Shown here: in pieces, positions 1 through 10,790 of the stretch | Position numbering within the stretch: position 1 is the first letter of the stretch | How the letters are laid out: every line of letters begins with the position of its first letter | Source of the DNA: Paralithodes platypus | Lineage: Eukaryota; Arthropoda; Malacostraca; Decapoda; Lithodidae | Assembly: GCA_032716605.1 (NCBI GenBank) | Contig: CM064560.1 | Coordinates: forward strand, 13,352,040-13,416,039 | Direction: 5' to 3' | DNA length: 64,000 nt | Notes under the pieces: generated by a model | The model's database searches: none | Seen by the model: only the letters and a program-made list of their open reading frames with translations | Told to the model about the DNA's origin: nothing | Translations under genes and position numbers: made by a program

Positions 1-1326
1 AGGGTGAAGAAGAAAGAGAGTCCTTGGTGGTGTGTCATAGGTAGTGTATGTAGGAGTTCCCACCAATGGATGGAGCGGGCATCCGGGGTTTTGAGGGGAT
101 CGATGATTACCTGAAGGAATGACGTAGTGGTGTTTATTATGGAGGCTGTGATTGCTTCGTGGGGGGCTGGAATGCGGACTACGTGTCCAGAGTCTGTGGA
201 TATTTTAACTCTCTTAATGAATGGTGTCGTGTTCATTGGGGTGGCTGAGTGGTGAGTTGGGGAGGGTGGTGGGAGGTGGGGCTTTACTTTTATTGGTTTG
301 TTTACAGTCTGGCTGGGAGGGCGGGCGGACCGCTAGGTTTGCGGTTAGCGTAGGGTTTCCCTTTACGTCTGGAGGCTGTCTGGGGTACTGGGAGGGGGTT
401 TGTTGTTGGGGGGGGGGGGGGGGGGGGGTAGGTGAAGAGCGTTTACCGTTATGTTTTCTATGGGTATAGGGAGGCTGGGTAGACAGAGTGCGGTTTGGTG
501 TTGGGGGTTGAATAGGGGCAAGTCGTAGTATAGGTGTGTGGATTGTTTGAGAGGTCGCGGTTTTGTTTGTATTAGTTTCGTGGATAGGAGAAAATCGGAG
601 AGGTCGGGTTACTAGGTGTCCTGATGTAGTTCGTAGGGGGGGGGGGGGATTTATGATTTCGGGGCTTGATTCACTGGATGAGGTTCTGTATTGGGGTAGG
701 GTTTGGTTGGGGTTTCGAGGAGGTGTGTTGGGGGGAGTGTTAGTGGGCGTATTTGTGGTCGATGAGGTAGGTGTTTTGTGGTGTTTCTTTATGGAGGAAG
801 GGATGGTGGAAGGAAACGGTGCAGTGAAGGGGGGTGCGAGTCTAATCGGTAGGGAAAAGGGGTGTAAGTTGGTGGTCATTTCGGAGCAGCTGGGTTGGTT
901 GTCGATTATGCGGGTTGTTGGATTCTGGAGGGCATAATCGTGATCTAAGATGTTGGGGGGTTTTGGGGGTTGGCGATGGGAGAACTAGGAGATGTGGATT
1001 TGGAGGAGGCTGGTTGTGGACTGGGGGTTGATGGGGGAGAAGGGGTTGGTGAGGAAGTTAGAGGTGTTTCTATGGAAGCGGCGGGGCTGTCTTTCTTTTG
1101 AAATGAGCGGGTCGGTGGGGGTTTGTGGGTGGAAGTAGAAGTTTTGTGTTGGTGGAAACGTGGTAATGTAGTTCTTTTCCACAGGTGTTTGGTAGGGTAG
1201 GTTTTGGATAAGACACGTGGCATTAGTTGGTAACGGTGGGTGGCATGAGAGTGTTGATGAGGTATGGTTTTTGTTTGTTGAGATTTGTTGTGTGAAGCTG
1301 AAGGAATAGGTACCGAAGGGGGGGGT
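1..1326. other. G-rich tail of the gypsy element; no recognised gene
   Basis: The plus strand is extremely G-rich, with homopolymer G runs near 411-428 and 640-650, so the minus (sense) strand is C-rich. Proline- and threonine-rich frames are open on the minus strand (for example 214-879 and 945-1637), but they show no domain and are best explained by composition. This is the region just downstream of integrase, where a polypurine tract and 3' LTR would be expected. Neither is identifiable. Confidence 0.5.
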
Positions 1327-2230
1327 TTACCGCGGGTGACAATGTGAAGGGGGCAGGGGTTCGGGGGGTATGCTGGCGAAAAGTAGGGATAGGTGGGGTA
1401 GGAGGGTTTGGTGGTGTGGTGATGTTGTTTGGGGGGAGGGGGGGTTGCACAAGAGGTGCGGTTGGGTACAGGGGGTTGTAAACTCGTCATCAGGGTTGGT
1501 AGGGGAAATACTGTCCTCGTTAGTAAGGGGTTTGAATATTCTAACGAATCGATTTCGGTAGGTGCGAGTCTCGCCGTGATAATTGATGGTGGTTTGGAAG
1601 GCATTTGGAATTTGGGTGACAATATAAGGTCCGACATATCTTGGGCCTAATTTATTGATGACCGGAAGCTTGGCCACCATCACGGTATCGTGAATGGCGA
1701 AGGGGTTCTGGTCAAGGGAATTGTCATTCTTTGTGTTTTGGCAGTTTTGGGCGGTGCGTAGGGTGTTTTGAAGTTGCTGCAAAGGGTCAATTTGGAGGGA
1801 TGTAGTGGAGGGGTGTGCTTGGTGATGAAAGGCTAGTAGGAGGGGTGCTACGCCATACACACGTTCATGGGGTGAAATTCCATCTTCTTTGGGGCAGGTG
1901 TTCATACCCCAATGGATAATTTTTAACTGAGAGGGCCAGTCGGTGGTGTTGAGAGCAATCATCCGGTTACGTAATTGGTTGTTAATCGTACGGTGACTGC
2001 GCTCGCAGACGGCGTTTCCTTGCAGCCAGTAAGGGGAGGAGTGTTTGACCTTTAGTCCGCATTGCTTTGAGAATTCTTCCCAAACCTGACCACTGAATTC
2101 CGGAGCGTTGTCTGATAATATCGCAATAGGCAAGCCAAAAATGGGAAAAACTTCGGTGGCGAGGAGGGTGGCCACTGTGGGGGCAGTGTGATCTTTGGCG
2201 GGGCAAGCTATGAGAAATTTTGAGTAAATG
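1327..2230 (-). pseudogene. Integrase core and C-terminal part of gypsy pol
   Basis: This frame continues the integrase from the upstream pol frame after a frameshift near 2231. It carries the second catalytic Asp of the DDE core in the context LSDNAPEF and the catalytic Glu in the context GNAVCERSHR. A GPY/F-like C-terminal module follows, with LGPRYVGPYIV. In Ty3/gypsy elements this enzyme inserts the cDNA into the genome. The tail after about residue 190 becomes Pro/Thr-rich and lacks similarity I can recognise. The conserved core and the break together indicate a recently inactivated copy. Confidence 0.85.
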
Positions 2231-4064
2231 TCAACAAAGGTGATGACAACGGTTGCCGGCTCGAGCAGGGAAAGGGCCCATTACATCCAGGGAAAGTATC
2301 TGGAAGGGTTTCTGAGCTGAAATGGTGCCAGCGGGTCCTGCTGTGCGGCATCTGTCTTTACCCAGTCCACAGGGTTTGCATGCTTCGGTCATGCGCTTGG
2401 CAATTCCGGATGGGTTGGGTGTCCAATATTGGTCCTGGAAGATTTTGAGCATTTTCTTTTGACCGAGATGAATTCCGTTCCCTTCATGAATGGCAATCAT
2501 GTATTCTTGTGCAATTGTTGGGTCGAGGGCTATGTGTCCAGATTCCGTGGCGAGTTGATCTCCCCAACGTGTTAAAGTTGAGAATACATGTTTGGGCATC
2601 CAAATCGGTTTGATTCTCCTTTCCCAGGATTGGAGCAGTGACACAGCGGGTTTGTGTAGGTCCTGCACTACGGACGTATTGACAAACTGAGCCTGCTGTA
2701 AAGCGGCTAGGTTGGTGGGGGGATCTTCAGGTACCGGAAGTCGTGAGAGGGCGTCAGCATTTGTGTGGAGTTTTCCCGGTCGGTAGTGTATCACGAAGTC
2801 ATATTCTTCGAGCGTTTCTCTCCATCGTACTAGTAAGGCAGAATTGGTCTCGCATTTCCGTAGCCATTGCAAAGATTGGTGGTCGGTAATAATGTCCAGT
2901 TTTGCTCCTAGGATAAATGACCGGAAATGGTTTAGGGCCCAAATGACCCCGAGACACTCGCGTTTGGTGGCAGCATAATTTTGTTGGGCTAGATTTAAAG
3001 TGGAGCTAGCATAGGCAATGACGTATTCTTTTCCTTCCTGAACTTGGGCGAGAACTGCTCCAATGGCGTATAATGATACGTCCGTGTAGAGACGAAAAGG
3101 TTGCTGGTAGTCGGGAAATGACACGGTAGGTGCTTGTACCAGTTTTTCTTTCAACTCTTCGAAGGCTGCGTTTCTGTCAGGTGTCCAAGAAAAGACTGTG
3201 TCATTATGGGTGAGTTGATGCAGTGGGCGGGCTATTTCGGCGAAGTGTGGGACGAAACGTCTGTAGTAGGTGGCTAATCCCAGAAACGAGCGACCTCCTT
3301 TCACAGTAGTGGGGGGTTGTTGGTTATGGATGGCAGATAGTTTCTTGGGGTCAGGGGCTATTCCTTGGTCAGATATTACGTGACCTAAGAAATCGACCTT
3401 GTTCTTTGCCATTTCGCACTTGGAGGGTTTGAGTTTGAGTCCGGCTTCTCGTATTCTCTGTAGTACTTGTTCTAACCGACGCAGGTGTTCCTCCCAGGTA
3501 TCAGAGTAGACTATTACATCATCCAAGTAGGCGAGACAGGTTTCCCAAGTCAACCCTTTGAGGACTGACTCCATCAGTCGGGAGAAGGTGGCGGGGCTAT
3601 TGCAGAGGCCAAATGGTAGGACATTAAATTCGTACAAGTGGCCGCCGCTGGTGGAGAATGCCGTTTTCTGTTGATCTTCTGATTTTATCGGCACTTGCCA
3701 ATACCCGGCTTGAAGATCCAACGTGGTGAACCATTTGGAGCCGTGGAGAGAGTCGAGGGAGTCGTCGATCCGGGGAAGAGGGGTGGCGTCTTTGATGGTG
3801 GCATCGTTCAATCGGCGATAGTCCACGCAGAAGCAAGTGGACCCATCTTTCTTTTTTACTAGCACGACGGGAGAGGACCAAGGGCTAATGGATGGGGTAG
3901 CAATGCCTGCATCCAACATGTCTTGTACTTGTTGTTCCTCTTCTTGTCGCTGAAGGGGGTTCTTCCGGCGGGAGGGTTGACGCAAGGGTGGGCCTGTGGT
4001 GTTTATGGCGTGTTGTTCTAGGTTGGTCTTCCCTATTTCGGTGGCAGTTTGGGCAAAAACGTCG
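2231..4064 (-). pseudogene. Reverse transcriptase, RNase H and integrase N-terminus (gypsy pol)
   Basis: The open frame from 3985 shows RT motifs in order: VVLVKKKDGS, FTTLDLQAGYWQV, LPFGLCNSPATF and the catalytic YLDDV. RNase H follows (LYTDVSLYAIGAVLAQ, then DHQSLQWL and NADALSRL). Next comes an HHCC zinc finger of integrase (HEGNGIHLG, then CKPCGLGKDRC). The frame ends at the first integrase Asp (SLDVMGPFP) with a stop at 2231. RT coding begins upstream of the first Met: a frame with FLVEFSDVFAQT is readable to about 4064, where it meets the linker frame. The protein would copy element RNA into cDNA. One integrase frameshift makes it non-functional as annotated. Confidence 0.9.
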
Positions 4065-5039
4065 CTAAATTCTACTAAGAATTTGGTGTTTTTGTTGGTC
4101 TGAAAGGGATTCGGGAATGGAGGGTAATTTCAAACTACTGGGGGCCGGGGTGGGGGGTATGGCTAGGTCATCAAAAGTCTCTAGGTCCCCGATAATGAGA
4201 CCTCTTGGCAAAGTGAGTACCTCCTCTGAGATATTGGCGATTAGTATGGTATTTATTTGAGAGGAGATGATAGATGGTTGGATTAGGCAGCGGCCTTGAT
4301 TGGTTGACAAGTGAGTGGGTGTCAATATCATGGAGTCCTGAGGAATGGGGAGGAGGTTAACCCATTTCTGGTGGTTAGGGGGAATGTTGCATTTATCTTG
4401 GATGAAGGCGGGGCTGACTACAATGGAATTGTATGGGAGGGGAGATCCTGGGCCGTAGTTAGTGTTAGTATGTGTGGGTATGTGTGTAGTCTGCGTTTGG
4501 TTAGTCATAGAAAACGCGGAGGGGAGGGGGGTCTGTGACATTTCGGTTTGAGCCGGAAGAGTGGAAAGCATAGAAAACGGAAGTTCCGAGGGGGACTGAA
4601 GGGTGTTGGATGGTACCTGCACATGCATTTGATCATCAGATAGGGTATGTATAGGACGTGACATTGTATCAGGGGTGATCTGAAAAGATGGAGGCATGGG
4701 AAATTGTACAGGATGGTCATTGGTATGGGGAGTATTCAGCAAAACATGTGAAGAAGGGTGCTTGATGTTTTCTGGAAGAAGGGTGGCAGAATATGGGTGA
4801 GGGGAACGAGCATTATACAAATATGTGGGTTTGTCTCTTGAGGTTGGGAGGGGGATAGAGACTGAGTGGGGGGCATTCTTTCGTTTACGTCTCGTATTCT
4901 TAGGGGGTATTTTGTGACTTTGGGGTGGAGGATTTTCCTTATTTCCGGACAAGGTTTGAGGGAGTTGAGTTTTAGAGGTTACTTTGTTCTTACTTTGGGG
5001 GCGATTGGCTGATCCACAGTCTTGTGATTCAGAGGGCAA
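4065..5039 (-). CDS. Pol linker between protease and RT, Pro/Thr/Asn-rich
   Basis: A 324-residue frame overlaps the end of the protease frame by 11 bases. Most of it is low-complexity Pro, Thr, Ser and Asn. The last about 80 residues look like the segment that precedes RT in many gypsy elements (TILIANISEEVLTLPRGLII, then GDLETF). It stops at 4065 just where the RT region begins in another frame, so RT would need a frameshift here. I cannot tell a programmed shift from a mutation. The exact product is unknown. Confidence 0.6.
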   Translation of the reverse strand: MPSESQDCGSANRPQSKNKVTSKTQLPQTLSGNKENPPPQSHKIPPKNTRRKRKNAPHSVSIPLPTSRDKPTYLYNARSPHPYSATLLPENIKHPSSHVLLNTPHTNDHPVQFPMPPSFQITPDTMSRPIHTLSDDQMHVQVPSNTLQSPSELPFSMLSTLPAQTEMSQTPLPSAFSMTNQTQTTHIPTHTNTNYGPGSPLPYNSIVVSPAFIQDKCNIPPNHQKWVNLLPIPQDSMILTPTHLSTNQGRCLIQPSIISSQINTILIANISEEVLTLPRGLIIGDLETFDDLAIPPTPAPSSLKLPSIPESLSDQQKHQILSRI

Positions 5040-5502
5040 TAGGACTCTCGAATGAACTCGTTTTTTGTTTTTGTTTTTTTGGAGTTTTTTTGTTCCTGAA
5101 TGAGATGAGTCGTTGGCCGCAATCTACTTGGGCATGGAGCTTTTGGAGGAGGTCAAGTCCTAAATATCCGTCGTAATGTTGACAATCGGAAGCAAAAACT
5201 ATGAAGGGATGGTAGCAATTGGCATGGGGAGCAGGAGTAGTCACGCTGAGAGGTTGTGTTTCTCCCCGGAGTTGCAAGGGAGTGTCTCCGGCACTGATTA
5301 ACTTGGATTTAGTGGGCAACAGCGCCCCAAACCTGCGGTGGTGTTGGTCGAAGAAAGAATTGAATAGGCATGATCTAGCGGCGACAGTGTCGACCAAGAA
5401 ACGGACGGGTACGTCCTGAACATTGACACGATGATAAACAGGGGTAGTCTTTTCACTGCGGGGGTCCCCCGCCGAGGCCATTGTGGGCGGGGGAGAATTC
5501 AA
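5029..5502 (-). CDS. Retroviral-type aspartic protease
   Basis: The 157-residue frame overlaps the gag stop by 4 bases. It has the retropepsin layout: a beta-strand leading to FLVDTVAARSCL, and later GYLGLDLL, matching the usual C-terminal LG-x-D-x-L element. The catalytic triad normally reads D-T/S-G-A. Here Gly is replaced by Val (DTVA), which would be expected to disturb the active-site loop, so this copy may be inactive or a divergent subtype. A basic Lys/Gln-rich tail follows the domain. Position between gag and RT fits gypsy organisation. Confidence 0.75.
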   Translation of the reverse strand: MNSPPPTMASAGDPRSEKTTPVYHRVNVQDVPVRFLVDTVAARSCLFNSFFDQHHRRFGALLPTKSKLISAGDTPLQLRGETQPLSVTTPAPHANCYHPFIVFASDCQHYDGYLGLDLLQKLHAQVDCGQRLISFRNKKTPKKQKQKTSSFESPIAL

Positions 5503-6455
5503 AAATCCTGGTGGTCTATTTCTGACTCTTCCAGTATGTCGTCCGTAGCTGCAGGGCTCATGGGGTAAACAGCATCCTCCTGTTCAAAATTATCGACCTC
5601 TTCTTCCTCAACAAACTCCTCCTCATTTACAGAAATGCGAGGTTGGTTTGGTCGGGATTTTGCGGAGTCGCGAATTTCATGCAGGGCACACCTTGAGCTA
5701 CACGCAGGGAAATCATAGGGGTTTATAATGACAAGAGTGGGGTTCTTACTTTGGCTGCCGCTGTAGGCTTTGTTGCGGTTATAAATCCGCTGTAAGGAGC
5801 TGGGCTGGAATCGTGGTCTGTTAGGCTGAGGTTTTCCGGAGTTGTAGGCTGGTTTGGAGGTGGCGGTTTGAGGGTTGCGATAAAGGTTGGCGTCTCTAGG
5901 GTTCGTAGCATTTTGTGGGTGGGTGGTAAACCTTTTTATGGTGGCAATTTTTGGCGTCTTCGCGGGTTGCACTGCCAAAATTTGCCGGATGGTGACTAGA
6001 TCTTTCTGGAACCCAACGGGGTCGTGCACTGCGAAATATTCTTTAACTGCTGAGGGCAACACTGAGACTAAGTTAACTAAAGTCTGCTGATCCTGTTGGA
6101 CCTTAGGTAGGGTTGGGAATGAAGATTTGATATGTTGTGAAATGGTGCTCAACGTTGCATCCAAATCACCTTCGTACTTTGTATCCTGAATACGGGTGTG
6201 GGCGACGAAGATGCCCAATGAGGGTTTGATGGCTTCAATAACAATGGGCCTGAAGTCATCCCACGAGAGGTCAAGGGTTACCTGTGATGCGACTAAGGAA
6301 ACGGCTTTTCCCAAGTGCGTAAGTAATACGGCAATTTTCTCTCGATCCGTAGTATATGCCAAATCTAGCACGGGCTTCACAATGTCCATGTATGTTTCTA
6401 TTTCGTAGGTCTCCCCATCGTATTTCGGAATGGAAATGTGAGAACGGGCTGCCAT
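5499..6455 (-). CDS. Gag-like capsid protein
   Basis: The 318-residue frame begins with MAARSHISIPKYDGETYEI, a typical start of retrotransposon gag capsid regions (a segment naming substrate and YDG, followed by helical sequence with LLTHLGKAV and a hydrophobic core). A basic Asn/Pro/Gln-rich part follows at about residues 170-240, which could bind nucleic acid. The C-terminus is acidic (NEEEFVEEEEVDNFEQED). No clear CCHC knuckle is present, only a loose CSSRC. The start was chosen as the first Met after the primer-binding region. Its stop overlaps the protease start. Confidence 0.75.
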   Translation of the reverse strand: MAARSHISIPKYDGETYEIETYMDIVKPVLDLAYTTDREKIAVLLTHLGKAVSLVASQVTLDLSWDDFRPIVIEAIKPSLGIFVAHTRIQDTKYEGDLDATLSTISQHIKSSFPTLPKVQQDQQTLVNLVSVLPSAVKEYFAVHDPVGFQKDLVTIRQILAVQPAKTPKIATIKRFTTHPQNATNPRDANLYRNPQTATSKPAYNSGKPQPNRPRFQPSSLQRIYNRNKAYSGSQSKNPTLVIINPYDFPACSSRCALHEIRDSAKSRPNQPRISVNEEEFVEEEEVDNFEQEDAVYPMSPAATDDILEESEIDHQDF

Positions 6456-6530
6456 TTCTCTTACTATTATGCTTCTATTGCTTCCAACAAATGAAGTGCA
6501 GTGAAATCCTTTTTTTAGCCGAATCGAGAA

Positions 6531-6546
6531 CCACTGCAGCCGCCAA
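6531..6546 (-). promoter_or_regulatory. Candidate primer-binding site next to the 5' LTR
   Basis: Immediately inside the LTR edge the minus strand reads T then TGGCGGCTGCAGTGG. A TGG one base from the LTR end is the usual hallmark of a tRNA 3'-CCA-complementary primer site. I could not assign the priming tRNA. Confidence 0.5.
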
Positions 6547-8403
6547 TGTTATGCCCTGATTTTCTACAGGTTTAACTGAGTGTAGGTGGGTTCGGCAGGA
6601 CTGGGCTATGGGGCTTCATGCACAGGACACAAATGAAAGCAATAGAGGGCATAAATAATAGCTGAGTAAATGGTTTATAATGCAGCTTTATTCTCCGAAA
6701 AATTACTGGTAGAATATTGGTTATATGTGAATTCGAAACAATGGCAAATTGGATAAGTCTGTGTGTACTTCTGGACTTTTATAATCTCTTAGCACTGTTC
6801 GCGGATTTGGATAGAGTTCGTTCGCCTCCCACTTCCAACGTTCAGGAATAATTCTTCTGATCACCTGTCCTCAACGATACGTAGGCTATGGAAATCCTTA
6901 GTTATCTTGAGCTGGTGTGTCGGGGGTTAACAGCGACTCTGTGGCCGTCCAAGTTGTCCGGTAGTGTAGAGAAGGATTACAGTTGGGCTAATTTGTCTAG
7001 CCGTTGATGACACGTCGTTATGGGACTCCTACTGAAAGCCTTAAATGCCTCTGTCATCGGCGTAGCCAGAGAAAACAGTGGATCGAAATAACGTAAGACA
7101 ATCGGGAGAACGTCTTTTCTTACTAATTCTGGCCTTATGAGGAGGTTCAGACGTGCAAACGGCTTCTCGCCTTTCGGTCAAACAGACAATTGTTTGCCCA
7201 GGAATCTTCTCGTCGAGTCTTCTCCTAAACTCGCGTAATCCCTTCTAACATAACCAGATCTTTCTACCTGGGACCGGTTATGAGTTATGATTGCTCTTAA
7301 CCTCTGAAGAGCGCATGGGGGGTATGAGACACCACACTCCTGTGCTGACGTATTTGAGCTGTTCCCATCACTAACATCGTTATTTTACCATAAATAGCAT
7401 TAATACTTATCCATATGCGCTTATTATAGGTTGATTATAAAGGTATCAACCTGTTACAACAATAAAACAAGTGGAAACAGCGTTTGGATGGTCAAAATCG
7501 GCGATACAGGCCGGGAGTTACATAATGTATGGCTAAGGCAACCTCCTTTCCCACCACTTTTCCCCACGTCTGGAGAGAGACTGTCGATCGATACTCTCTC
7601 TCTCTCTCTTGCACTCGCTTGCTAACAGTGATGACAATGCCCTGCTTGCAACTCGCTAATGTTAGCACGAAAATATACCACAGAATAAGGGAATAACAGG
7701 GAAAATAGGTGATAACTGAAGGAGGGGAGGAAAGTGGGGAAGGAGGGGAGGTGGAGGAGTGATATTTGGCATGGCCCATGGGCAATAACAAAATAAAAAA
7801 AAAAAATTTTTTTTTTTTTTTTTTTTTTTAAATCGATTTTGTTTTTCCCTTACTCTTAAGAGTCTTCCCGCAGTCCGCCGGGGGAACTCTTAAGAGTCTT
7901 CCTGCAGTTCCCGGGTTAAGCCCAAAGTAGTGGCGAGCCGGCTGACAATACGCTTATGAGACAATCAAAAAGAATTTATGAATCGGTTGTTGAAAGATAT
8001 AATCTTGCCCCTGGTTTCTCAGTTGCAACAATATATTTGTCAAGGATTGATTCATTCCCTCACTGAGGCACTTGGATCGCGAACACCGCAAATCACTGTA
8101 TATCCTGAGGGCGGAGCTGGGTAATATATCCACGACTGCGGCACTCCCGTGACGTAGCTTATAATTATCATCTCTAACTGGCTTGTTTTTGGCGCGGAAC
8201 TATATAAATGGAGAGGGGGTTCATTTGTCTAACTTTTGGATGTCGGAGGGGAATACAAGTTAATTTAATCCCTTGGTTGAAGAGGGTAGCATTAAAGGTC
8301 TATTATAAAGTTAGCATGTAGGCCGCAATAGGAATTACCTTTTTCTGACATTTACTCTAAGACAAATTATTAATATGAGTTGAGAGGAGGATGTGGGGGA
8401 AAC
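6547..8403 (-). repeat. 5' LTR of the gypsy element (interrupted by a MITE)
   Basis: On the minus strand the LTR ends in CAGGGCATAACA at 6547, beside the primer-binding site. A second copy in the opposite orientation (20160-22017) shares this end, the polyadenylation-type AATAAAGCTG (here 6683-6692, minus) and many blocks up to about 8390. The candidate outer edge reads TGTT on the minus strand at 8403, matching the AACA end, but this is tentative. A TTTATATAG box on the minus strand near 8195-8203 lies where the second copy also has an AT-rich box. The MITE at 7301-7915 splits it between duplicated TTAA. Confidence 0.72.
7301..7915. mobile_element. piggyBac-type MITE, copy 1
   Basis: The insertion is bounded by TTAA at 7297-7300 and 7916-7919, and interrupts LTR sequence that resumes on the other side. 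The right end reads GCAGTTCCCGGG before TTAA. The interior matches the copies between 34.9 and 39.8 kb, including TTACAACAATAAAACAAGTG and a CT-repeat block. An A13/T23 homopolymer junction lies at 7793-7831. TTAA target duplication is diagnostic of piggyBac transposases. There is no coding capacity, so it must be moved in trans. Confidence 0.8.
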
Positions 8404-8696
8404 AAAAAACTAGTTTGCCCAGCGTCTTTGGACTCAAGCGGTAAGGCAGCCTACGTTAATATTATCTCTAGGATCCTCCTCTGAGTTAGCTGAAATGCTA
8501 TTAGGAGTCTAAGACGGGTTAAGGGGGACTTGGGGGTTAGATAGGAACGGGATAGGAATAGGATTTAGGCTGGAATCGAAAACTTGGAGGTTGGTATGGG
8601 TTGTAAATACCCGGAGTTTCTAGCAAGAATTTGGCGGGCATGAGGAGGTAGGTAGTCCTACGCGAGGGAGAGATGCTGGGTCTCCTTGAGGGGAGC

Positions 8697-10040
8697 AAAA
8701 AGGGTGGGTTAGCCTCGCGCGCATTAATTCACTGCCCCAGGTTGTAGGGGTGGTTAGTTATATTAGGGGATAGTTAAAGGAGGTACAAAATAGGTTTGTA
8801 CTCTCTGTTTACGGAAGCTTGAGAAAAATGACTTGCTCGGCACAATTTAACATCCTGATGGCATCTTTTAGAGAGGGAGTTATTAAGCTCGGGTTGGTAT
8901 GGAAAAACGACAGGGTGGAAAAAAGGTTACCTGAGCATGCTTGTTATTATGCAAAGTATTGGCGGATTAATGAGAGTTAACTTAGGAAGAAATGACATGC
9001 ATGAATTGGACGGTATTTTTGCCGTCGTTAATATAAAAGTATAGGACCTGGTTGAATAACTCAAGTTCAATTGTATAACTACGTAGGTGCTAGAACGAAT
9101 CCCGGAGCATGGGGTAATATACGTTTATCTTCTTAAATGGAGAGAACAACTAGGTGGCTTCCCTAGAGCTCTCTGAGAGGATTGTATTTAGATTTGTTTT
9201 AATTAATCTTATATAAAACAACAGAGATACGAAAAACAGAGTAGTGTGGACTGTGGACTAGAAGGGATGAATGATTAGATGTATAATAGGTGTGGAAAGA
9301 GACGGAAAAGGAGGAACACAAGGACGAAGGAAAAAGAAATACTTAACTTACGAAAACGAAATGCGGGAATAAAATGACGGTTTTAGTCGTTAATATAAAG
9401 CGAATGAACCCTGGTTGAAATGTACGGAATACGATTCGACATGGGCAGTGCCTCTGTGTCAGATCATATCGATCGGGCAATTTCTGGTTCATATAATATC
9501 CTAGGCACTAAAACGAAACAGCTGAGCTTGGGGTCGGTGGATGTGACATTTTTATGGCCTATACCCTCTTTCAAGGGGGTGGAAGGGGGACATAGCCTCG
9601 CGCGTTCTACCCCTACGGTTCAGGTGGGGAGTGTGGTTTACTTAGGTTAGAGGATCGTGAAAGAGATACTAGAATAGGTTTGCACTCTCGGTATACTGGG
9701 GTTCGAGTCGGAACTGCCTCGGCACGGAATATAAAAACATCCTGATGGGCGTCATGCGAGGGGAAGGTTTGTGAAGTTGGGTTGGTAGGCCTACGGGAAG
9801 AGGACAAAAGGACAGGGTGGCTCAAAAGTTTACCACTGGGCACGCGGTCACTAAGCAGAGTATTGTGGTTAAAACTTTTTCTTACTCTTAGGAATGGGTA
9901 CATGCATGAGTGACATCGATCTATCTCATAATGGAGAGAGAGAGACTAGGTAGCTTTCCTGCACTTCTCTGGAGATGATCGTATGCGAATTGGATATTAG
10001 TAATTATATAAATCAACAGATATGGATTAGTACAAGCACA
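8697..10040. repeat. Diverged direct repeat, offset about 890 bp
   Basis: The segment 8697-9240 is repeated in diverged form at 9590-10040. Paired landmarks are GCCTCGCGCG (8705 and 9596), the block ATCCTGATGG...AGGGTGG, CATGCATGA (8998 and 9902), and TGGAGAGA...ACTAGGT followed by TATATAAAxCAACAGA. A shorter module, GTCGTTAATATAAA followed by CTGGTTGAA, recurs at 9023 and 9386. No protein similarity is seen in any frame. It may be an old non-coding element or flank of the neighbouring LTR element. Confidence 0.65.
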
Positions 10041-10504
10041 GGGTTAGGTTAGTTTTCTGTGGATCGGTGGCATACATAGAAAAACGGGTTTTCATGGGGT
10101 AACAATTGTTGAGGCGGTTGTACCGAGTTCAACACAGTCACCGTGGACACGCACGACGCGGGTATTATAGTTTACGTCCTCTAAAATTAGGGGGCAGGGT
10201 TGCTACATAATTAAATACATGACTGACCTAATCACGATCTGATTGGTTTGAATGGAGACAAGTTGTCTTTAGATCGCCGTCGTACCTACACAATGAAAGT
10301 AACATATATAGTCTGCATGCATGGTTGGTACCTTCATTAAATACATACTTAGTCGGTACATCAAGAATGTTCATTGTTAAAGTAATGTGGTTTGTATATT
10401 AGAAGGCTGTGATTGAGGAGACGTATACATATGTGGTTATGTGAAAGGAAGAAAACGAAGTTGGTGTGTTGTGTGGGTGTCTTGGATGTGGGAACCTACT
10501 ACTT
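10041..10504. other. Intergenic sequence, nothing recognised
   Basis: This is mixed-composition sequence without a recognisable coding region, tRNA-like structure or repeat edge. Confidence 0.4.
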
Positions 10505-10790
10505 GTGGTCGACGTGCCTTTGGACCTTTTGTTTTCCGGCCGTGTTGGGGTCGATCCTTTGGTCCCGTCGTTTGAACCTAACATATTCGAAAGGTTGTGA
10601 GTATAACACCTTTGGTCGAAGTGTCTTTGTGATCTCTTGTTTTCCTGCCGTGTTGGGGTCGATCCTTTGTTTCCTTCGTTTGAACCTAACATATTCGAAA
10701 GGTTGTGAGTATAACACCTTTGGTCGAAGTGTCTTTGGGATCTCTTGTTTTCTGGCCGTGTCGGCTTCCTTTGATCCTGTGGGTGCATAT
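10505..10790. repeat. 108-bp tandem repeat, about 2.6 copies
   Basis: The block TTTGAACCTAACATATTCGA begins at 10571 and again at 10679, giving a period of 108 bp, exactly 36 codons. Copies are nearly identical, with a third partial copy at each side. Because the period is divisible by three, several frames stay open on both strands and encode 36-residue repeats, but no known domain is seen. I treat the open frames as a by-product of the repeat. Confidence 0.75.

Larger units (their letters stand above)
1..8403 (-). mobile_element. Ty3/gypsy LTR retrotransposon, minus strand, decayed, 3' LTR not seen
   Basis: On the minus strand the order is LTR, candidate primer-binding site, gag-like frame, aspartic protease, linker, RT, RNase H and integrase, which is the order of Ty3/gypsy (Metaviridae-type) elements. 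Protease, RT, RNase H and integrase signatures are all readable, but at least two frame changes break pol (near 4065 and near 2231). The downstream LTR is expected to the left of the integrase. I do not see a TGTTATGCCC-type edge there, so it is either outside the window or lost. The LTR contains a later MITE insertion at 7301-7915. Confidence 0.88.

Noticed and set aside
214..1637. Pro/Thr-rich open frames on the minus strand (about 220 and 230 codons)
   Set aside because: They follow from C-rich composition of the sense strand. No domain, signal peptide or envelope-like feature is visible, and a plus-strand frame is open in the same place.
1..6455. Integrated infectious retrovirus with an envelope gene
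   Set aside because: No envelope-like frame with signal peptide and membrane segment is seen after integrase. The element is a plain Ty3/gypsy retrotransposon as far as visible.
8194..8205. Plus-strand TATA box for a host promoter
   Set aside because: It lies in the LTR, whose sense strand is minus. The box is nearly symmetric and better read as part of the LTR promoter.
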